In this document: piece after piece, positions 18,277-27,994 of the stretch
Position numbering within the stretch: position 1 is the stretch's first letter
How the letters are laid out: every line of letters starts with the position of its first letter
Assembly: GCF_001422375.1 (NCBI RefSeq)
Contig: NZ_LMMU01000001.1
Span: 248,223 to 312,222, forward strand
DNA length: 64,000 nucleotides
Direction of reading: 5' to 3'
Source: Methylobacterium sp. Leaf99
GTDB lineage: Bacteria; Pseudomonadota; Alphaproteobacteria; Rhizobiales; Beijerinckiaceae
Translations under genes and position numbers: made by a program
Notes under the pieces: generated by a model
Databases searched by the model: none
Told to the model about the DNA's origin: nothing
The model's input: only the letters and a program-made list of their open reading frames with translations

Positions 18277-19005
18277 GTGACGATCCGGGCGCCGAACCGA
18301 TTTCGGCGCAAACTCGAAAGCCTCGTTTCGCTCTCGGCCTCGGCGGGAGATCAGCTCGAGCGGGTCACCGTACGGCACGACAATCATCCCACTCGGGCGG
18401 ATCTAATTCCGCGGCACGACACACAGGGTGGTCGGCTCATCCTGATGGAAGGCTTCGCCTGCCATTACCGCACTCTGACGGGCGGTCGCCGGCAGATCAT
18501 CGCCTATCTCGTGCCGGGCGACAGCTACGATCTCGATTCGCCCCAGCACACTCGGCTGGGCCACGAGATGATGGCGCTGACGCCCGTATGCGTCGCGCGC
18601 CTGGCACGAGCCTCGGTCGCATCCGTGACCCGAGATTTTCCGGCCATTGCCGAGGGACTGCGCGTGGCGGCCCAGGTGGACGAGGCCACCGTGCGCGAAT
18701 GGCTCGTCAACATCGGCGGGCGTCCGGCCCTGGAGCGGATCGCGCACCTGTTTTGTGAACTCGAACTGCGCCTGCGCGCCGTCGGCCTGGCGGACGCGGA
18801 CCGATTCGACATGCCGATCACGCAATACGATCTCGCCGACACCGTCGGATTGTCGAGCGTGCACGTCAACCGAACCCTGCAGGAGCTTCGTCGTCAGGGG
18901 CTGATCACCCTGTCGGGTCGATCGTTGACGATCCTGAATCGGCCCGCGTTCCAGGCCATGGCGGATTTCCAGCCTGACTATCTGCGCTTGCGCAAAACCG
19001 GCTGA
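18277..19005 (+). CDS. Crp/Fnr family transcriptional regulator
   Basis: The 242-residue form from the GTG at 18277 has an N-terminal cyclic-nucleotide-binding-like beta-barrel (about residues 20-140, with LILMEGFACHYR and RQIIAYLVPGDSYDLD) and a C-terminal winged helix with the recognition segment SSVHVNRTLQELRRQGLI. There is no cysteine cluster of the FNR type, so iron-sulfur oxygen sensing is unlikely; the ligand is unknown. In-frame starts at 18109 and 18163 would add unrelated residues. The gene lies opposite to and between lpxD and fabZ. That position suggests, but does not prove, control of envelope genes. Confidence 0.88.
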   Translation: MTIRAPNRFRRKLESLVSLSASAGDQLERVTVRHDNHPTRADLIPRHDTQGGRLILMEGFACHYRTLTGGRRQIIAYLVPGDSYDLDSPQHTRLGHEMMALTPVCVARLARASVASVTRDFPAIAEGLRVAAQVDEATVREWLVNIGGRPALERIAHLFCELELRLRAVGLADADRFDMPITQYDLADTVGLSSVHVNRTLQELRRQGLITLSGRSLTILNRPAFQAMADFQPDYLRLRKTG

Positions 19006-19100
19006 TCGCGCGCTCGACAGGTCCGTACGGATCTCGATTTTGCTCAAGTGCGGTGCGGGTTGCCTGAGACGGGCATTCCGTCCATGCACAACAGACGGTG

Positions 19101-20159
19101 TCAGGCCTTCGGTTCGTCACCATCGCGGGCCGAGCGTTCGGCAAGGCGAGCCAGGGTCGTCAATTCGCGGAACCAAGCGCGGACGGGCTTGGCCGGGGTA
19201 CCGCCCCAGCGGGAGCCGGGCGGCACGTCACGGTTGACGTTGGACGAGCCCGCGATCTGCGCCCCCATGCCGATGCGCAGGTGCCCGACGACGCCGACCT
19301 GCCCACCGAGGACAACGTAATCCTCCAGGGTGGTCGATCCGGATATGCCGACGCCCGAGACGATGACGCAGTGACGTCCGATGACGACGTTGTGGGCGAT
19401 CTGAACGAGGTTGTCGATCTTCGTCCCCTCCCCGATCACCGTGTCCCGGCTGGCCCCGCGATCGATGGTGGTGTTGGCGCCGATCTCGACATCGTCCTGC
19501 ACGATGACCCGGCCGATCTGCGGCACCTTCAGGTGCCCGCCGGGCCCCATGGCGAAGCCGAAACCGTCCTGGCCGAGGCGCGCACCGGGATGGACGATGA
19601 CGCGGTTGCCGAGCAGCGCATGGGTCAAGGTGGCACCAGCGCCGATGGAGCAGTCGCGACCGACCCGGACATTCGGGCCGAGGACGGCGCCGGGACCGAT
19701 CACGGTGCCGGAGCCGATTTCGGCACCGGGGCCGATCACCGCACCGGGATCGATGCGCACACCGGACTCGAGGCGGGCTTCGGGATGGACGTGGGAGCCG
19801 GGCGCGATGCCCGTGGAGGCAAAGAGCGAGCCCGGCCGCATGGCATCCGGATGCAAGCGGGCGAGGAGGCCGGCGTAAACGCGATAGGGGTCGCGGAGGA
19901 CCAAGGCCACGGTGCCGGCCGGCACGCGGGCGGCGAAGCGCGGCGCGACGAGGCAAGCGCCGGCCCGTGTCCGGGCCAGGGCATCGCCGTAACGGGCGTT
20001 GTCCATGTAGGCGACGTCGCTAGCGGCGGCGGTCTCGAGAGAGGCCGCCCCGGTGAGTATCGTCGTCGAGTCGATGCCGGACGGCAGTGAAACGCCGGCA
20101 GCCTCGGCGATGTCGCCGAGGCTGAGGGTGGTGTTGGCAGAGAAGAAAATCGGATCCAT
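19101..20159 (-). CDS. lpxD: UDP-3-O-(3-hydroxyacyl)glucosamine N-acyltransferase
   Basis: LpxD adds the second acyl chain to UDP-3-O-acylglucosamine in lipid A synthesis. The 352-residue protein has an N-terminal uridine-binding domain and about ten hexapeptide-repeat coils ([20 protein letters not shown] and following). A conserved NTTIDRG segment and the [11 protein letters not shown] segment contain the catalytic His region. The ATG at 20159 is preferred to an in-frame TTG three codons upstream. The gene follows bamA by 46 bases with a stem-loop in between, and is convergent with the Crp/Fnr gene. Confidence 0.96.
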   Translation of the reverse strand: MDPIFFSANTTLSLGDIAEAAGVSLPSGIDSTTILTGAASLETAAASDVAYMDNARYGDALARTRAGACLVAPRFAARVPAGTVALVLRDPYRVYAGLLARLHPDAMRPGSLFASTGIAPGSHVHPEARLESGVRIDPGAVIGPGAEIGSGTVIGPGAVLGPNVRVGRDCSIGAGATLTHALLGNRVIVHPGARLGQDGFGFAMGPGGHLKVPQIGRVIVQDDVEIGANTTIDRGASRDTVIGEGTKIDNLVQIAHNVVIGRHCVIVSGVGISGSTTLEDYVVLGGQVGVVGHLRIGMGAQIAGSSNVNRDVPPGSRWGGTPAKPVRAWFRELTTLARLAERSARDGDEPKA

Positions 20160-20169
20160 GACCGGCAAC

Positions 20170-20195
20170 GCGCCGCCCCTCGAAAAGGGCGGCGC
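20170..20195 (-). other. Stem-loop between bamA and lpxD
   Basis: GCGCCGCCC (20170-20178) pairs perfectly with GGGCGGCGC (20187-20195) around an 8-base loop, 11 bases after the bamA stop. On the minus strand no T-run follows, so it is more likely a stabilising or attenuating intercistronic hairpin than a full terminator. Confidence 0.6.
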
Positions 20196-20205
20196 CTTTC
20201 TCAGA

Positions 20206-22764
20206 TCAGAAGCGCGAGCCGCCGGAGAACCGGAAGGCCTGGAGCTGATCCTTGCCGATCCGGAAGTTGGTGCCCGGCACCTTCACGCCTTCGTCCTTGG
20301 TGAGGGCGTAGGCGTAGTCGAAGCGGATCGGACCGAGGGGCGAGTTCCACAGAATGGAGGCACCGATGGACGACCGGATGACCGCCTTGTCGTGGACGTT
20401 CACGCACTCGGGTTCGACGCCGATGGTGGCCGAGTTGAAGTTGCAGACGCCGCCGGGGGCGATGCCGTTGATGAAGGCGTCGCCATTGACGTTGAACTGC
20501 GTGCGGCCGTTGTAGCCGAACAGCGTACCGGCATCGGCGAACACCGCGCCCTTCAGGCCGAGATCCCGCGGGATACCCCAGATCGGGAACTGGACCTCCA
20601 CCGTGCCGCCGACATAGGTGCTGCCGCCGATGGCGTTGGAGCGGCTATCGGCGATGCCGACGTCGCGCGGACCGATGCCGTTGGGAGCGAAACCACGGAC
20701 CAGCGACGGGCCGAGGAAGAACTGGTCGGTGATGCGCAGGGGCTCGTCGTTGAGCGCCGAGATGTGACCGCCCTGGAGCCGGACGAAGCCGACCACGTCC
20801 TCGTAGAGTTCCTTGTAGTACCGGGCGTCTCCGGTCACGCGGAAGAACTTCGAGTCGCCGCCGAGACCAGCGATGTCGGGCTTCAGCTCGGCATAGAGGC
20901 CGTTGCGGGGCAGACCGATGTTGTCGAGGGTCGAGTAGGCGAGCGTCAGGCCGGCAAGCGACGTGAGCGTGTTGCCCTGCGAGCCCTTGAGGGCGATGGA
21001 GGCCTCACCGTCGAAGGCGCAGTTCGGGTAGGCCGCGAGACCCGCCACGTTCTGCCCGTTGGCCGTGAACGTGTTGTTCGGATAGACCGCCGTGTAGCCA
21101 GGGATCGGGTTCGAGCAGTCGTTGTACGGCCGGCGGATGGTGTTCGGGACGCGCAGCTCGGTGTTGTAGAGCGAGTAGCGCAGGGTAATGCCGAACTCTT
21201 CCGTGATCGGCAGGCCGACGCGAAGCTGACCGCCGTACACGGTGGTCTCGTAGCGCGAGTAGCGGGTCTGGTCGCTGTACTTGTAGAAGGCGTCGAAGCC
21301 GGCGGCCAGGCGGTAGCCGAGGAAGTACGGCTCGGTGAACGAGAAGTCGACGCCGCGGGCGTACTGGCCAGCGGTACCGGCGACGCGCACGTACTGACCG
21401 CGACCGAGGAAGTTGGACTCGGAGACCGACACTTCGCCGATGATGCCGTCCTGGGTCGAGTAGCCACCGGCGACCGAGAACGAGCCCGTGGGCTGATCTT
21501 CGACATCGATGTTGATGACCACGCGGTCGGCGGCCGAGCCGGGCTCATTGGAGAAGCGGACCTTCTTGAAGAAGCCGAGGCCGTTGAGGCGACGCTCGGC
21601 GCGGTCCGTGAGGACGCGGTTGTAGGCGTCGCCCTCGGTGATATCGAGCTCGCGGCGGATGACGTAGTCGCGGGTGCGGGTGTTGCCCCGGATGTTGATG
21701 CGCTCGACGTAGACGCGCGGGCCGTCCTCGACCACGAAGCCGAGGGCCACGGTGCCGGTGGCGGGATCACGCTGGCCGGTCGGACGAACCTGGGCGAACG
21801 GGTAGCCCTGGCGGGCGACCTGATTCGTGACGCCGTTGAGGGTCTTCTCGACATCCTCAGCATTGTAGACATCGCCGACGGCGGTCCGGACTTCGCCGTC
21901 GAGCCCCTGCGTGTCGAGACCGGGAAGGCGCGAATCGATGGCGACGGCACCGACCTTGTACTGCTGGCCTTCCTCGACGATCACGTCGATGACCCAGCCG
22001 GCATCGGTCTCCGCCTCGACGTAGCGGGCATCGGCCTTCACGACGCGGAAGTCGGCGTAACCGTTCTTCAGGTAGAAGCGCCGCACGAGATCGAGATCAT
22101 TGGTGATCCGGTCCGGATCGTAGACGTCCGAGGTCTTGATGAACGACAGAAAGTTCATTTCCGACGAAGACATCAATTCCTTGATCTTCGACTCGGAGTA
22201 CTCTTTGTTGCCGCTGATGTTGATCGCCTTGATGCCGGTCTTGTCACCTTCCTCGATGACGTAGATCACGTCCAAGCGGCCGTTGGGCAGGTCGACGGTG
22301 CGGAAGCTGACCTTCGCGCTGCCGCGACCGGAGCGGCGATAGATCTCGCGGATGCGCTGCATGTCCGCGGTGACGATGCCCTGGTTATAGGGACCGCGCG
22401 CCTTGGCCTCGATCTCACCCTCAAGGGTGGCCTTCTCAATCTTCTTGTTTCCCTCGAACACAACGCGGTTGATGATGTTGTTCTCGCGCACGCTCACGAC
22501 GGTGCTGCCGCCGCTGCGCGACACCTTGACGTCGGAGAACATGCCGCTCGCCAACAGGTTGCGGCGGGCCTCCTCGGGCGAACCGGAGGCGGTACCGGTC
22601 ACGTAGGACCGGATCGTATCGGAATCGACGCGCTTGTTACCCTGGACGACGATCTGCTCGGCCTGCGCCGCGCTGCCGAGCACCAGCCCTGCGGCCGTGG
22701 CGGCGACTAGGACGATGGTCTGCTCCGCCGACTTGCGTCGGCGCTTCCCCGTCATCGACATCAT
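20206..22764 (-). CDS. bamA: Outer membrane protein assembly factor BamA
   Basis: BamA is the Omp85 core of the complex that inserts beta-barrel proteins into the outer membrane. The 852-residue precursor has an N-terminal signal sequence (basic start, then a hydrophobic stretch ending near [10 protein letters not shown]), five POTRA-type repeats up to about residue 430, and a C-terminal beta-barrel ending in an aromatic residue (FSGGSRF). The Omp85 marker segment FVRGF is seen as [16 protein letters not shown]. The start ATG at 22764 is followed by another ATG at 22761. rseP lies upstream in the same direction across 310 noncoding bases, and lpxD follows. Confidence 0.97.
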   Translation of the reverse strand: MMSMTGKRRRKSAEQTIVLVAATAAGLVLGSAAQAEQIVVQGNKRVDSDTIRSYVTGTASGSPEEARRNLLASGMFSDVKVSRSGGSTVVSVRENNIINRVVFEGNKKIEKATLEGEIEAKARGPYNQGIVTADMQRIREIYRRSGRGSAKVSFRTVDLPNGRLDVIYVIEEGDKTGIKAINISGNKEYSESKIKELMSSSEMNFLSFIKTSDVYDPDRITNDLDLVRRFYLKNGYADFRVVKADARYVEAETDAGWVIDVIVEEGQQYKVGAVAIDSRLPGLDTQGLDGEVRTAVGDVYNAEDVEKTLNGVTNQVARQGYPFAQVRPTGQRDPATGTVALGFVVEDGPRVYVERINIRGNTRTRDYVIRRELDITEGDAYNRVLTDRAERRLNGLGFFKKVRFSNEPGSAADRVVINIDVEDQPTGSFSVAGGYSTQDGIIGEVSVSESNFLGRGQYVRVAGTAGQYARGVDFSFTEPYFLGYRLAAGFDAFYKYSDQTRYSRYETTVYGGQLRVGLPITEEFGITLRYSLYNTELRVPNTIRRPYNDCSNPIPGYTAVYPNNTFTANGQNVAGLAAYPNCAFDGEASIALKGSQGNTLTSLAGLTLAYSTLDNIGLPRNGLYAELKPDIAGLGGDSKFFRVTGDARYYKELYEDVVGFVRLQGGHISALNDEPLRITDQFFLGPSLVRGFAPNGIGPRDVGIADSRSNAIGGSTYVGGTVEVQFPIWGIPRDLGLKGAVFADAGTLFGYNGRTQFNVNGDAFINGIAPGGVCNFNSATIGVEPECVNVHDKAVIRSSIGASILWNSPLGPIRFDYAYALTKDEGVKVPGTNFRIGKDQLQAFRFSGGSRF

Positions 22765-23074
22765 GTAATCGCCCGTCTCTTTTATTATCAGTACGGGTTC
22801 GCACCCGCGGACAGGCGCCGGTTTGCCCGGTCGTCCCGTCGTCTGGTCCCAAGCTCAGCTTCTACCGAGTTTCCCGGTCGAAGCAAACGCCGGGGGCACC
22901 CGCTCACAGGGGATTTTGGGGACACGTGGCCTTCCGGTCACTTAACGACGAAACCGGATTGCCGAACACGGTGAACGAAGCGTCAACGAGGTTCGGCAGC
23001 GCGGCGGAGATGCCTGCGCGGCCAGCGACTTGGCCCCATACCGACCATGCCGGAGGGCGATGCGGAGCGGTCGA
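22765..23074. other. 310-base gap between rseP and bamA
   Basis: No gene is supported here. It probably carries the bamA promoter. A GAAC-N5-GAAC at 22964-22976 has the wrong spacing for a LexA box. I see no terminator with a T-run for rseP. Confidence 0.5.
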
Positions 23075-24235
23075 TCAGGTGCCCCGCGCAGCCCAGGACG
23101 CACCAAGGTTGAGCACGTCGTTCCAGGCGGCGAAGAGCATGAGAAACAGCACGAGGGCGAGGCCGATGCGAAAGCCGATCTCCTGGGTCCGCTCGCTCAA
23201 GGGCCGGCCGCGCGCGGCCTCGAACGCGTAGAACAGCAGATGGCCACCATCGAGCAGCGGTACCGGAAACAGGTTGAGAAGACCGATGGAGACGGAGAGC
23301 AGGGCGATGAGGCCGATGAGGCCGCCGGCGCCCCCAACCTTGGCGACTTCGCCCGAGACCCGGGCGATGCCGATGGGGCCGGACAGCTGGTCGGCCGATT
23401 CGCGGCCGGTCACGAGCTTTCCGATGTAGTCGATGGTGCGATCCACCACGAAGTAGGTCTCGTGGATGCCGAGTCCCACGGACTGGAGCGGCCCGTACTG
23501 AACGAGCTTGGCCTCGCTGCCCTTCGGGCCCTGGATGCCGAGGCGACCGAAGCGGTGGCGACCGAACGGGGTACGCTCCTCCATGCCGTCCGGTACGGCG
23601 GTCAGAACCTGACGCTCGCCGTTGCGCTCGACGGTGATGGCGAGGCTGGAGCCGGCGCTCGTGGACACCGTGCGCTGCATGTCGGTGAAGCTGTTCACCG
23701 CCGAGCCGCCGATGGCCCGGATCACGTCTCCGGGCTGGAAGCCGGCGCGCTCGGCCGCACTTCCGGCCACCACCGCCTCGACGCGGGCCGGTGTCTCGTA
23801 GCGGCCGCCGAAATAGATCGCCCCGGAGAACAACACGATCGCCAGCAGGAAGTTGGCGATGGGACCGGCGGCGACGATGGCGGCGCGCTTAGCCAGGGGT
23901 TGGGTCGGAAAGCTCGTCGCGCGTTCCTGCGGACTCATCCGGGCGACGGCCTCGGGGTCCGGTACGCTGGCACCGTTGGCGTCGCCATGGAATTTGACGT
24001 AGCCGCCGAGCGGCACCGCCGAGAGCTTCCAGCGGGTGCCGTGGCGGTCGTTGAAGCCGAACAGCTCCGGGCCGAAACCGAGGGAGAACGCGTGGACCCC
24101 GACACCGCACCAGCGGCCGACGAGGAAGTGTCCCATCTCGTGGACGAAGACGACGACGCTGAGGACGATGAGGAACGGAATCACGTTGCCGAAGAAGCCG
24201 GCGGCCGTCCCGCCCATCGCGTTCAGAAAGTCCAT
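23075..24235 (-). CDS. rseP: RIP metalloprotease RseP (site-2 protease)
   Basis: RseP is an intramembrane zinc protease that cleaves anti-sigma factors and leftover signal peptides. The 386-residue protein has the zinc motif HEMGH in the first helix (VVVFVHEMGHFLVGRWCG), one PDZ domain (about residues 135-215, with GFQPGDVIRAIGG), and the C-terminal NLFPVPLLDGGHL motif providing the third ligand. The ATG at 24235 is the family start; the longer upstream frame covers the end of the efflux gene. In relatives it follows dxr; here an EmrA/EmrB/TetR module separates them. Confidence 0.96.
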   Translation of the reverse strand: MDFLNAMGGTAAGFFGNVIPFLIVLSVVVFVHEMGHFLVGRWCGVGVHAFSLGFGPELFGFNDRHGTRWKLSAVPLGGYVKFHGDANGASVPDPEAVARMSPQERATSFPTQPLAKRAAIVAAGPIANFLLAIVLFSGAIYFGGRYETPARVEAVVAGSAAERAGFQPGDVIRAIGGSAVNSFTDMQRTVSTSAGSSLAITVERNGERQVLTAVPDGMEERTPFGRHRFGRLGIQGPKGSEAKLVQYGPLQSVGLGIHETYFVVDRTIDYIGKLVTGRESADQLSGPIGIARVSGEVAKVGGAGGLIGLIALLSVSIGLLNLFPVPLLDGGHLLFYAFEAARGRPLSERTQEIGFRIGLALVLFLMLFAAWNDVLNLGASWAARGT

Positions 24236-25981
24236 CGTCGATCCCCGAGGCGTCTCAGCGGCACGCCGATCCGCCCATAGCAGATCGGACCTGCAGCGGG
24301 CGAACGCAAATGCACCACGTTGGTTCTGGCGTCGCACCGGGGCAAAGACCAGACGGAAAGTCGGCTTTCCTGCGATCTCGGTAAAGAGAGGCGCAGGGTC
24401 AGTGCCCCCCCGCCCCCGCCCATGGCGGCGCGCGGCCGGCGGATGAAGGGCACGGCGCAGGCCATCAGGAGGAACAGGCCGGTCAGCACGAGGAACACAT
24501 CCGAAAAGCTCATCACCAGTCCCTGGATGCGAACGGTGTTCATCATCGCCTTGAGGGCCATGGCATCGGCATTGCCGCCCATTCCTTCGAACTGTCGACG
24601 CGTCATTTCCAGGCGCTCCAGCACGGCGGTGTTGGTCCAGGTGAAGCGCTCGTGCAGGCGGGCGAGGTGGAGGTCCCACCGGTCGTTCAGCACGGTGTTG
24701 ATGAGGGCGAGGCCCACCGCCCCGCCGAGGTTGCGCGTGAGGTTGTAGAGGCCGGAAGCGTTCTTCATCCGGGCCGGCGGCAGGGTGCCCAGCGCAATGT
24801 TGTTGATGGGAATCATGCACAGCATCAGGGAGCAGCCGCGCAGGATCTGGGGTACGAGCAGTTCGCCGAAATCCCAGTCTTTTGTGAGCCCCGTCACGAT
24901 CCAGGTGCCGGCGGCGAAGCCGACGAAGCCGAGGCCCATGGGGATGCGTGGATCAACCTTGCCGAGGAACCGCCCGGCGATCGGGGCGGTGGCGAACATG
25001 CAGAGGCCGGAGATGAACATGGTCTCGCCGATCTGCAGGGCGGAGTAGCCGCGTACCCGGCCGAGATAGACCGGATAGAGAATAGGTCAGGCCGTAGAGG
25101 CCGATGCCGAGGACGAAGCTGAAGAGGCAGCCCGCCGTGAAGTTGCGATCCGCGAAGGCGCGCAGATCGACGATGGGCTCGGCCGCCGTGAAGGCACGCC
25201 AGAAAAAGGCAGGCCCGGCCATCGCGCAGACCACGGCGCAGGCGAGCACAGCCTCGTCGGCGAGCCAATCGTGATTCGGCCCCTCCTCCAGGACGTATTC
25301 GAGGCAGCCGAGCATGAGCGCCATGAACACGAGGCCGAACCAATCGAAACGCTTGAACAGGGCGAGGTTGGGCTCGTCGAAATCCACCAGGCAATAGGTC
25401 GAGACCGTGACGACGATGCCCGGCACCACATTGATGAGGAACAGCCAGTGCCAGTCGAACAGATCGGTGAGGTAGCCCCCCACCGTCGGGCCGATGGTGG
25501 GGGCGAGTGTGGCGACGAGGCCGATCATCGGCGAGACGATGGAGCGCTTCGAGGGCGGGAAGATCGTGAAGGCCGAGGCGAACACCGTCGGGATCATGCC
25601 GCCGCCGATGAAGCCCTGCAGGGCGCGCCAGACGATCATCTGATTGATGGTGGTGGAGGTGGCGCACATCACGCTCATGAGCGTGAAGCCGCCCGCCGAA
25701 ATCACGAACATCCACCGGGTCGAGAGCACCCGCGACAGGAAGCCCGACAAGGGAATCGCGATCACCTCGGCGATGAGATAGCTCGTCTGGACCCAGGGAA
25801 TTTCATCGCCCGAGGCGGAGAGGCCGGCCTGGATCTCGGCGAGCGAGGCCGAGACGATCTGGATGTCCAGGATCGCCATGAACATCCCGAACACCATGCA
25901 AACGAACGCCACCATGCGGCGGCGGTCGAGGGGCGGTCCGGCGGCGATGGGTCGGGCGAAATCCTGGGCGGCGGCGGCCAT
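24223..25981 (-). pseudogene. emrB: EmrB/QacA-type (DHA2) drug efflux transporter, frameshifted
   Basis: The gene would encode a 14-helix proton-driven MFS exporter that works with the adjacent membrane fusion protein. The first frame (25981 down to about 25085) gives a normal DHA2 N-terminus with WVQTSYLIAEV and GAxxGPTxGG-type motifs. It then breaks at about 25081, where one extra A on the + strand (after GGATAGAG) shifts the frame. The second frame resumes with LYPVYLGRVRGYS-type sequence and continues through the last helices. The end is also odd: a run of seven C at 24405-24411 leads to an unrelated tail reading to 24223, whereas one base fewer would give a stop at 24399. This is either a real double lesion or sequencing error; no programmed shift is implied. 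Confidence 0.85.
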
Positions 25982-25986
25982 GGCGC

Positions 25987-27225
25987 CTACGGCCGCAGGG
26001 CAGCGGTCGTAGCCACCGCGCGGGTGTCGACCCGGACGGTGACGGAGAGGCCCGGGCGCAGCAATCCCTCCTGGGCGACGTCCGCTGGCACCCGCACCCG
26101 AACGGGCAGGCGCTGGACGATCTTGGTGAAGTTGCCGGTGGCGTTGTCCGGCGGCAGCAGGCTGAACACCGAGCCCGAGGCCGGCGACAGGGATTCGACC
26201 CAGCCGACGATATCGCGGTCCGGATAGGCATCCACCGCGACGTGGACGGGCTGGCCGGCGTGCATCCGCTCGACCTGTGTCTCCTTGAAGTTGGCATCGA
26301 TGCGCACGCTCTGAAGCGGCACCAGGGCCGCAATGCGCGAGCCCGGAGACACGTAGGCACCAGCCTCCACCGCCTTGTTGCCGATGACCCCGTCGAAGGG
26401 CGCGTGCAGGATGGTGAAAGCGAGGTCGCGCGCAGCGCGGCGCTCGGCCGTGCGCAACTCGGCGGCCAACCCCTCGGCCTCGGTCCGCTGCGCACGCAGG
26501 ACCTCGACTTGAGCTTTCATCGCCACGAGGGATGCCTCTGCGCCCTTCTCGGCGGCCTGGGTGCGGTCGCGGTCGGCACGGGCCTGCTCGATGCGGGCTT
26601 TCGCGACGAAATCGACCTTCTCGAGCTGCTGCTGGCGGGCGTAATCTGCCGCCGCTCGAACGGCATCGGCCCGAGCCGCGTCGATCTGGGTCGCACTCTG
26701 GATGAGCTGGGCCTGAGCGGCCTCGACCTGCCGCCAGATGCGGGTGATGGTCGCCTCCTGCGTCACGAGCTTGTCGTGGGCGGCTTCCTCGGCGAGACGA
26801 TAATCTCCATCGTCAATGCGTGCGACGATATCTCCGGCCTTTACCGCCTGCCCGTTCACCACCGGGACGACGGCGAGGTAGCCAGGCACCTTGGCGGCGA
26901 GCACCGAGATATCGGCCTGGATGTAGGCATCGTCGGTGGACAGGAAGAACCGCCCGACCGTCCACCACGCGTAGGCCTTGTATCCGCCTCCGCCGAGGAG
27001 TGCGGAGACGACGAGTGCAACGATGAGCTTGCGTGCGATCCGCCGCTTTGGCTTCGCGCCTTCCGTGGATTGCACGCCGTCCGGGGACTGGGCGATCTCG
27101 GGGCGCGCCGTGGAATCGGCCATCGGCGGCCCTACGGGTCCCGACATCGACGCAACGTCCGGGAACGGACCAGAATCCGTTTCATCGCGACCTTCGTCCC
27201 GTCCGCCCACGTCGCGTAGCGTCAT
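25987..27225 (-). CDS. emrA: HlyD/EmrA family efflux membrane fusion protein
   Basis: EmrA-type proteins bridge an inner membrane MFS pump to an outer membrane channel. The 412-residue protein has a cytoplasmic N-terminal segment of about 65 residues, one membrane helix (about 68-88), a biotinyl-lipoyl domain (TDDAYIQADISVLAAKV and PGYLAVVPVVNGQAVKAGD), a long alanine-rich coiled coil (about 150-265), and the second lipoyl half ending in APFDGVIGNKAVEAGAYV. It lies 5 bases upstream of emrB and shares a divergent control region with tetR. The loss of an intact emrB would leave it without its usual partner. Confidence 0.93.
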   Translation of the reverse strand: MTLRDVGGRDEGRDETDSGPFPDVASMSGPVGPPMADSTARPEIAQSPDGVQSTEGAKPKRRIARKLIVALVVSALLGGGGYKAYAWWTVGRFFLSTDDAYIQADISVLAAKVPGYLAVVPVVNGQAVKAGDIVARIDDGDYRLAEEAAHDKLVTQEATITRIWRQVEAAQAQLIQSATQIDAARADAVRAAADYARQQQLEKVDFVAKARIEQARADRDRTQAAEKGAEASLVAMKAQVEVLRAQRTEAEGLAAELRTAERRAARDLAFTILHAPFDGVIGNKAVEAGAYVSPGSRIAALVPLQSVRIDANFKETQVERMHAGQPVHVAVDAYPDRDIVGWVESLSPASGSVFSLLPPDNATGNFTKIVQRLPVRVRVPADVAQEGLLRPGLSVTVRVDTRAVATTAALRP

Positions 27226-27248
27226 CGTCGTGTTTCCGGCATCGGAAT

Positions 27249-27269
27249 TTGACCGAACCGTTCGGTCAA
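27249..27269. promoter_or_regulatory. TetR-type operator, emrA-proximal
   Basis: A perfect inverted repeat with 10-base arms TTGACCGAAC and GTTCGGTCAA around one central C. It lies 24 bases upstream of the emrA start. The same core is repeated at 27315-27333. Confidence 0.88.
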
Positions 27270-27314
27270 TAGCTGAAGCGGATTGAACCGCATCTGCATT
27301 TTCGCTAGGTAGAG

Positions 27315-27333
27315 TGACCGAACGGTTCGGTCA
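27315..27333. promoter_or_regulatory. TetR-type operator, tetR-proximal
   Basis: A perfect inverted repeat with 9-base arms TGACCGAAC and GTTCGGTCA around a central G, 19 bases before the tetR start. Its centre is 65 bases from the centre of the other copy, close to six helical turns. Two such sites between divergent genes suggest joint repression of emrA-emrB and tetR. Confidence 0.88.
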
Positions 27334-27351
27334 AGACGGCGTTGGGTGACG

Positions 27352-27990
27352 ATGACGAGCGATGCGAGCGCGGTTCCCCTACGGACGGGTCCGGAATCGG
27401 ACAAGCGCCGGCAAATCCTGGAGGGCGCACGCTCCGTATTCCTGGCCGCCGGCTTCGATGGCGCCAGTATGGGCGAGATCGCCCGGACGGCGGGCGTGTC
27501 AAAGGGTACGTTGTACGTCTACTTCGACAGCAAGGAGGCGTTATTCGAGGCGCTCACCGTCGCCGAGCGCCAGGGGCTTGCCGAGGCGCTGTTCCGCCTC
27601 GATGCGGACGATCCGGATGTCGCCGGCGTGCTCACCCGCCTCGGACATAGCTATCTCGCCGAACTGGCGCGCGCCGACCACGTAGCGGTGATCCGCATGG
27701 TGATCGGGGCCACGGAGAGATTCCCACGCTTCGGGCAGGCCTTCTATGAGGCCGGCCCCGTTCAGGGGGTTGCGCGTCTCGCCGCCTATTTCGGTGCTCA
27801 GGTGGCCGCCGGACGCCTGACGGCGGCGGACCCGGAACTCGCTGCCAAGCACTTCCTGCACCTATGCCAGGCCGGCCTCCTCACCCGCCTTCTGTTCGCC
27901 GCCGGCGGGGCGGTGACGGAGGGCGAGATCGCCTACCGGGTGGAGGAGGCCGTGCGCGTGTTCCTCGCCGGCTACGGACCGGGGAGTTGA
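27352..27990 (+). CDS. TetR/AcrR family transcriptional repressor
   Basis: The 212-residue protein has the N-terminal TetR helix-turn-helix (RRQILEGARSVFLAAGFDGASMGEIARTAGVSKGTLYVYF region, about residues 20-58) and a helical ligand-binding domain with a C-terminal segment like TetR_C of AcrR types. The ATG at 27352 is preferred; a GTG two codons upstream is also in frame. It is divergent from emrA, with two matching palindromes between, so it most likely represses the efflux operon and itself. Its end is 4 bases from the convergent dxr stop. Confidence 0.94.
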   Translation: MTSDASAVPLRTGPESDKRRQILEGARSVFLAAGFDGASMGEIARTAGVSKGTLYVYFDSKEALFEALTVAERQGLAEALFRLDADDPDVAGVLTRLGHSYLAELARADHVAVIRMVIGATERFPRFGQAFYEAGPVQGVARLAAYFGAQVAAGRLTAADPELAAKHFLHLCQAGLLTRLLFAAGGAVTEGEIAYRVEEAVRVFLAGYGPGS

Positions 27991-27994
27991 CGGT

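Noticed and set aside
20053..22710. 885-residue open frame on the + strand opposite bamA
   Set aside because: It mirrors the codon pattern of bamA in a GC-rich genome. Its product is low in family-like motifs, and bamA is certain.
22964..22976. GAAC-N5-GAAC upstream of bamA
   Set aside because: The spacing is 5, not 7, so it does not fit the LexA motif.
23030..24280. 416-residue open frame on the + strand opposite rseP
   Set aside because: It is an antisense shadow of a well-defined protease gene.
24236..24398. Coding tail beyond the emrB homology
   Set aside because: The residues after the glycine run look unrelated to DHA2 proteins and probably come from a frame slip at the C7 run.
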